DNA from: Rhizorhabdus phycosphaerae
GTDB taxonomy: Bacteria; Pseudomonadota; Alphaproteobacteria; Sphingomonadales; Sphingomonadaceae
Reading direction: 5' to 3'
Assembly: GCF_011044255.1 (NCBI RefSeq)
Contig: NZ_CP049107.1
Span: forward strand, 1,240,001-1,304,000
DNA length: 64,000 nucleotides
Shown in pieces: positions 62,952 to 64,000 of this stretch. The notes under the pieces are model-generated. The model was not told the origin of the DNA. It ran no database searches and worked only from the letters and a program-made list of their open reading frames with translations. The position numbers and the translations under genes are program-made. How positions within the stretch are numbered: position 1 is the stretch's first letter; each line of letters begins with the position of its first letter.

Positions 62952-64000
62952 TCAGGAGAAAGGCCGCGCGCTGCGATTGATCCGAAACGGATTGCGCAAG
63001 CGCTTCCCGATGGCCCGCCCTTCGAGCTCACCTGGGTCCTTCAGCCCGAATGTTATCCGAGCTTCTTCCAAGCTAGTCCTGAACTCGGGCGTGAAGCTTG
63101 GCGCGTCGCACGCGAGCAAATCCTCTGATCGTGTCTTGATCGTACCGTTGTCGACATAGATGTCGAGCGCGAGTCCGACGATCGTCTGAAGCTTTGGCTG
63201 CTCCTCAAAGAAGGACATGCAGTAGGTCTGGAGCATGGCAGCGCGGTGGTCGCGATATTGCGCATAGCTGCCGCTTTCCTCGCGATAGGGCAGGATCAAG
63301 AAGAGGTATCCTGTTTGCCGTTGAGGCGGCCGGCGTGCGATCAGCAGCCGGCGAACGAAACGACTCATCTGTTCCGCGACGGAGCGCTCGATTGCGCTTT
63401 GAAGCGCTTCGGCAAGGCGTATGCGGTTAAAGCGATTTTCGGCGGCCATCACGCGAAGTGCGCGTTCGGACAGATTTGTTGTTGGGATCTCTCCCAATAT
63501 GCCGATCGAAGTCCCTCCAAGGACGTCGTCCGAGATGATTTCGATCATCCGATCCCATGCGAGCGATGCCTCTCTTTGTCTTGAAAGCTCTCCGTAGACC
63601 GCCGACGAAATGTAGGTTTCGTATTCCCCCTCGGGGATCGAAAGCAGCTTCCGTCGAGCCTTTGTGCGAAGTTTTTTCGGCACAAAGCCGGGCGTCCCGT
63701 CAATGAAACCGTTCATCATGTAGGAAGCAAGGAGGTCTTCTTCGCCGGTCGCGATACCCAATTTGCGTGATCGAACAAGCCGCTCCCGGGCGACGAGGTA
63801 AGCAGTTAGGTCGGCCGCGGTGTCGAGTTCGGTAAGGACAAATTCAAGGCCGACGGGGTCGAAAACATGGACGAACGATCCGTCAGCGTTTGCATCGCCG
63901 ATGACGAACGGATGGAATCCGATGCGGTCGGAGTTCACATGCTGATCGCCCTTGAGCCCGGGCTCGAGAACCATCGTTCCGCGGGAATGTCCAAAAAAGC
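62952..64000 (-). CDS. Hypothetical protein, start outside the window
   Basis: The frame is open from the TAA at 62952-62954 to the right edge. An ATG at 63974 would give 340 residues, but the eight codons above it (FFGHSRGT) run on without a stop, so the real start is probably further right. The visible part is soluble and mostly helical, with GFHPFVIGDANADGSFVHVF, FVLTELDTAADLTAYLVARE and a central EQMSRFVRRLLIARR. No catalytic motif is recognised. It converges on the small membrane gene. Confidence 0.6.
   Translation of the reverse strand, partial: FFGHSRGTMVLEPGLKGDQHVNSDRIGFHPFVIGDANADGSFVHVFDPVGLEFVLTELDTAADLTAYLVARERLVRSRKLGIATGEEDLLASYMMNGFIDGTPGFVPKKLRTKARRKLLSIPEGEYETYISSAVYGELSRQREASLAWDRMIEIISDDVLGGTSIGILGEIPTTNLSERALRVMAAENRFNRIRLAEALQSAIERSVAEQMSRFVRRLLIARRPPQRQTGYLFLILPYREESGSYAQYRDHRAAMLQTYCMSFFEEQPKLQTIVGLALDIYVDNGTIKTRSEDLLACDAPSFTPEFRTSLEEARITFGLKDPGELEGRAIGKRLRNPFRINRSARPFS

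Larger units (their letters stand above)
52953..64000. mobile_element. Integrated genomic island at tRNA-Thr (right end outside window)
   Basis: The left end is the tRNA-Thr 3' fragment, followed 192 bp later by a tyrosine integrase. The region beyond is visibly less GC-rich than the metabolic genes to the left, especially after 60 kb. It holds signalling ATPases, nuclease-like proteins and hypotheticals instead of metabolic genes. The geometry (tRNA 3' end on the left, integrase pointing right) fits an element extending to the right. No second att copy is in view, so the extent is a minimum. Confidence 0.75.

Noticed and set aside
1-64000. CRISPR array
   Set aside because: No short direct repeats with regular unique spacers were seen. 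The only strong periodicity is the coding repeat of the RTX gene.

Overview
The window is about 64 kb of GC-rich DNA that reads as alphaproteobacterial, most likely a sphingomonad (Sphingomonadaceae). The grounds are three large TonB-dependent receptors each paired with catabolic genes, molybdenum hydroxylase (CoxLMS-type) and PQQ enzymes, a branched-chain 2-oxoacid dehydrogenase set, many ATGA/TGATG start-stop overlaps, and high GC. The placement is inference; no rRNA or species marker is present.

Layout. 1-3.6 kb: the N-terminal 1205 codons of a giant RTX calcium-binding protein (minus strand, runs off the left edge). 3.76-4.2 kb: a scar in which a promoter and leader nearly identical to the one at 19.83 kb is joined to the last ~100 codons of another RTX/serralysin-type protein. 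4.2-10.7 kb: a complete RND efflux system (pump, adaptor, outer-membrane factor) with a TetR regulator and two matching palindromic operators. 10.8-19.4 kb: a minus-strand operon of TonB receptor, quinohaemoprotein (PQQ) alcohol dehydrogenase and CoxS-L-M-G molybdenum aldehyde-oxidase-type proteins. 19.9-27.0 kb: a tightly coupled plus-strand operon (amidohydrolase, two tandem P450s, two SDRs, ThuA-like protein, Old Yellow Enzyme). 27.0-29.2 kb: amidohydrolase-2, atypical SDR and a limonene-epoxide-hydrolase-type enzyme. 29.25-34.6 kb: VOC protein, hydratase, MFS transporter, MarR regulator, second TonB receptor. A shared AT-rich palindromic motif (core near ATYGATATCGAT) lies before the receptor at 19.4 kb, the operon at 19.9 kb, the VOC gene, the receptor at 32.4 kb and the scar at 3.77 kb. 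This ties 10.8-34.6 kb into one probable regulon. A plausible, unproven, flow is TonB uptake, P450 oxidation/epoxidation, epoxide hydrolysis, SDR/OYE/PQQ/Mo redox steps, hydration and cleavage.

35-53 kb: a secreted hypothetical protein; a GMC flavoprotein with its Tat-exported small subunit; a bkd operon (E1 alpha, E1 beta, E2) divergent from an Lrp/AsnC regulator; a second catabolic set (Rieske oxygenase, SRPBCC protein, DAO-type flavoprotein, TonB receptor) next to a MalT-like LuxR regulator; a DJ-1-like amidotransferase; and a flavin monooxygenase.

53-64 kb: an integrated element. The 3' 45 nt of a tRNA-Thr(GGT) gene sits at 52953-52997, followed by a tyrosine integrase. The cargo looks like a defence island. 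One plus-strand cassette encodes an SMC/ABC-type ATPase, a soluble GHKL histidine kinase with an H-box, and a response-regulator receiver fused to an APH-like kinase. It converges on a minus-strand operon of three nuclease-like proteins (PD-(D/E)XK/DUF4365-like, HNH-like, PLD-like). A small membrane protein and a gene cut by the right edge follow. The phosphorelay-type cassette is the strongest candidate for an undescribed system here: its logic recalls Detocs (kinase to receiver-effector), but with a phosphotransferase-fold effector and an SMC-like ATPase.
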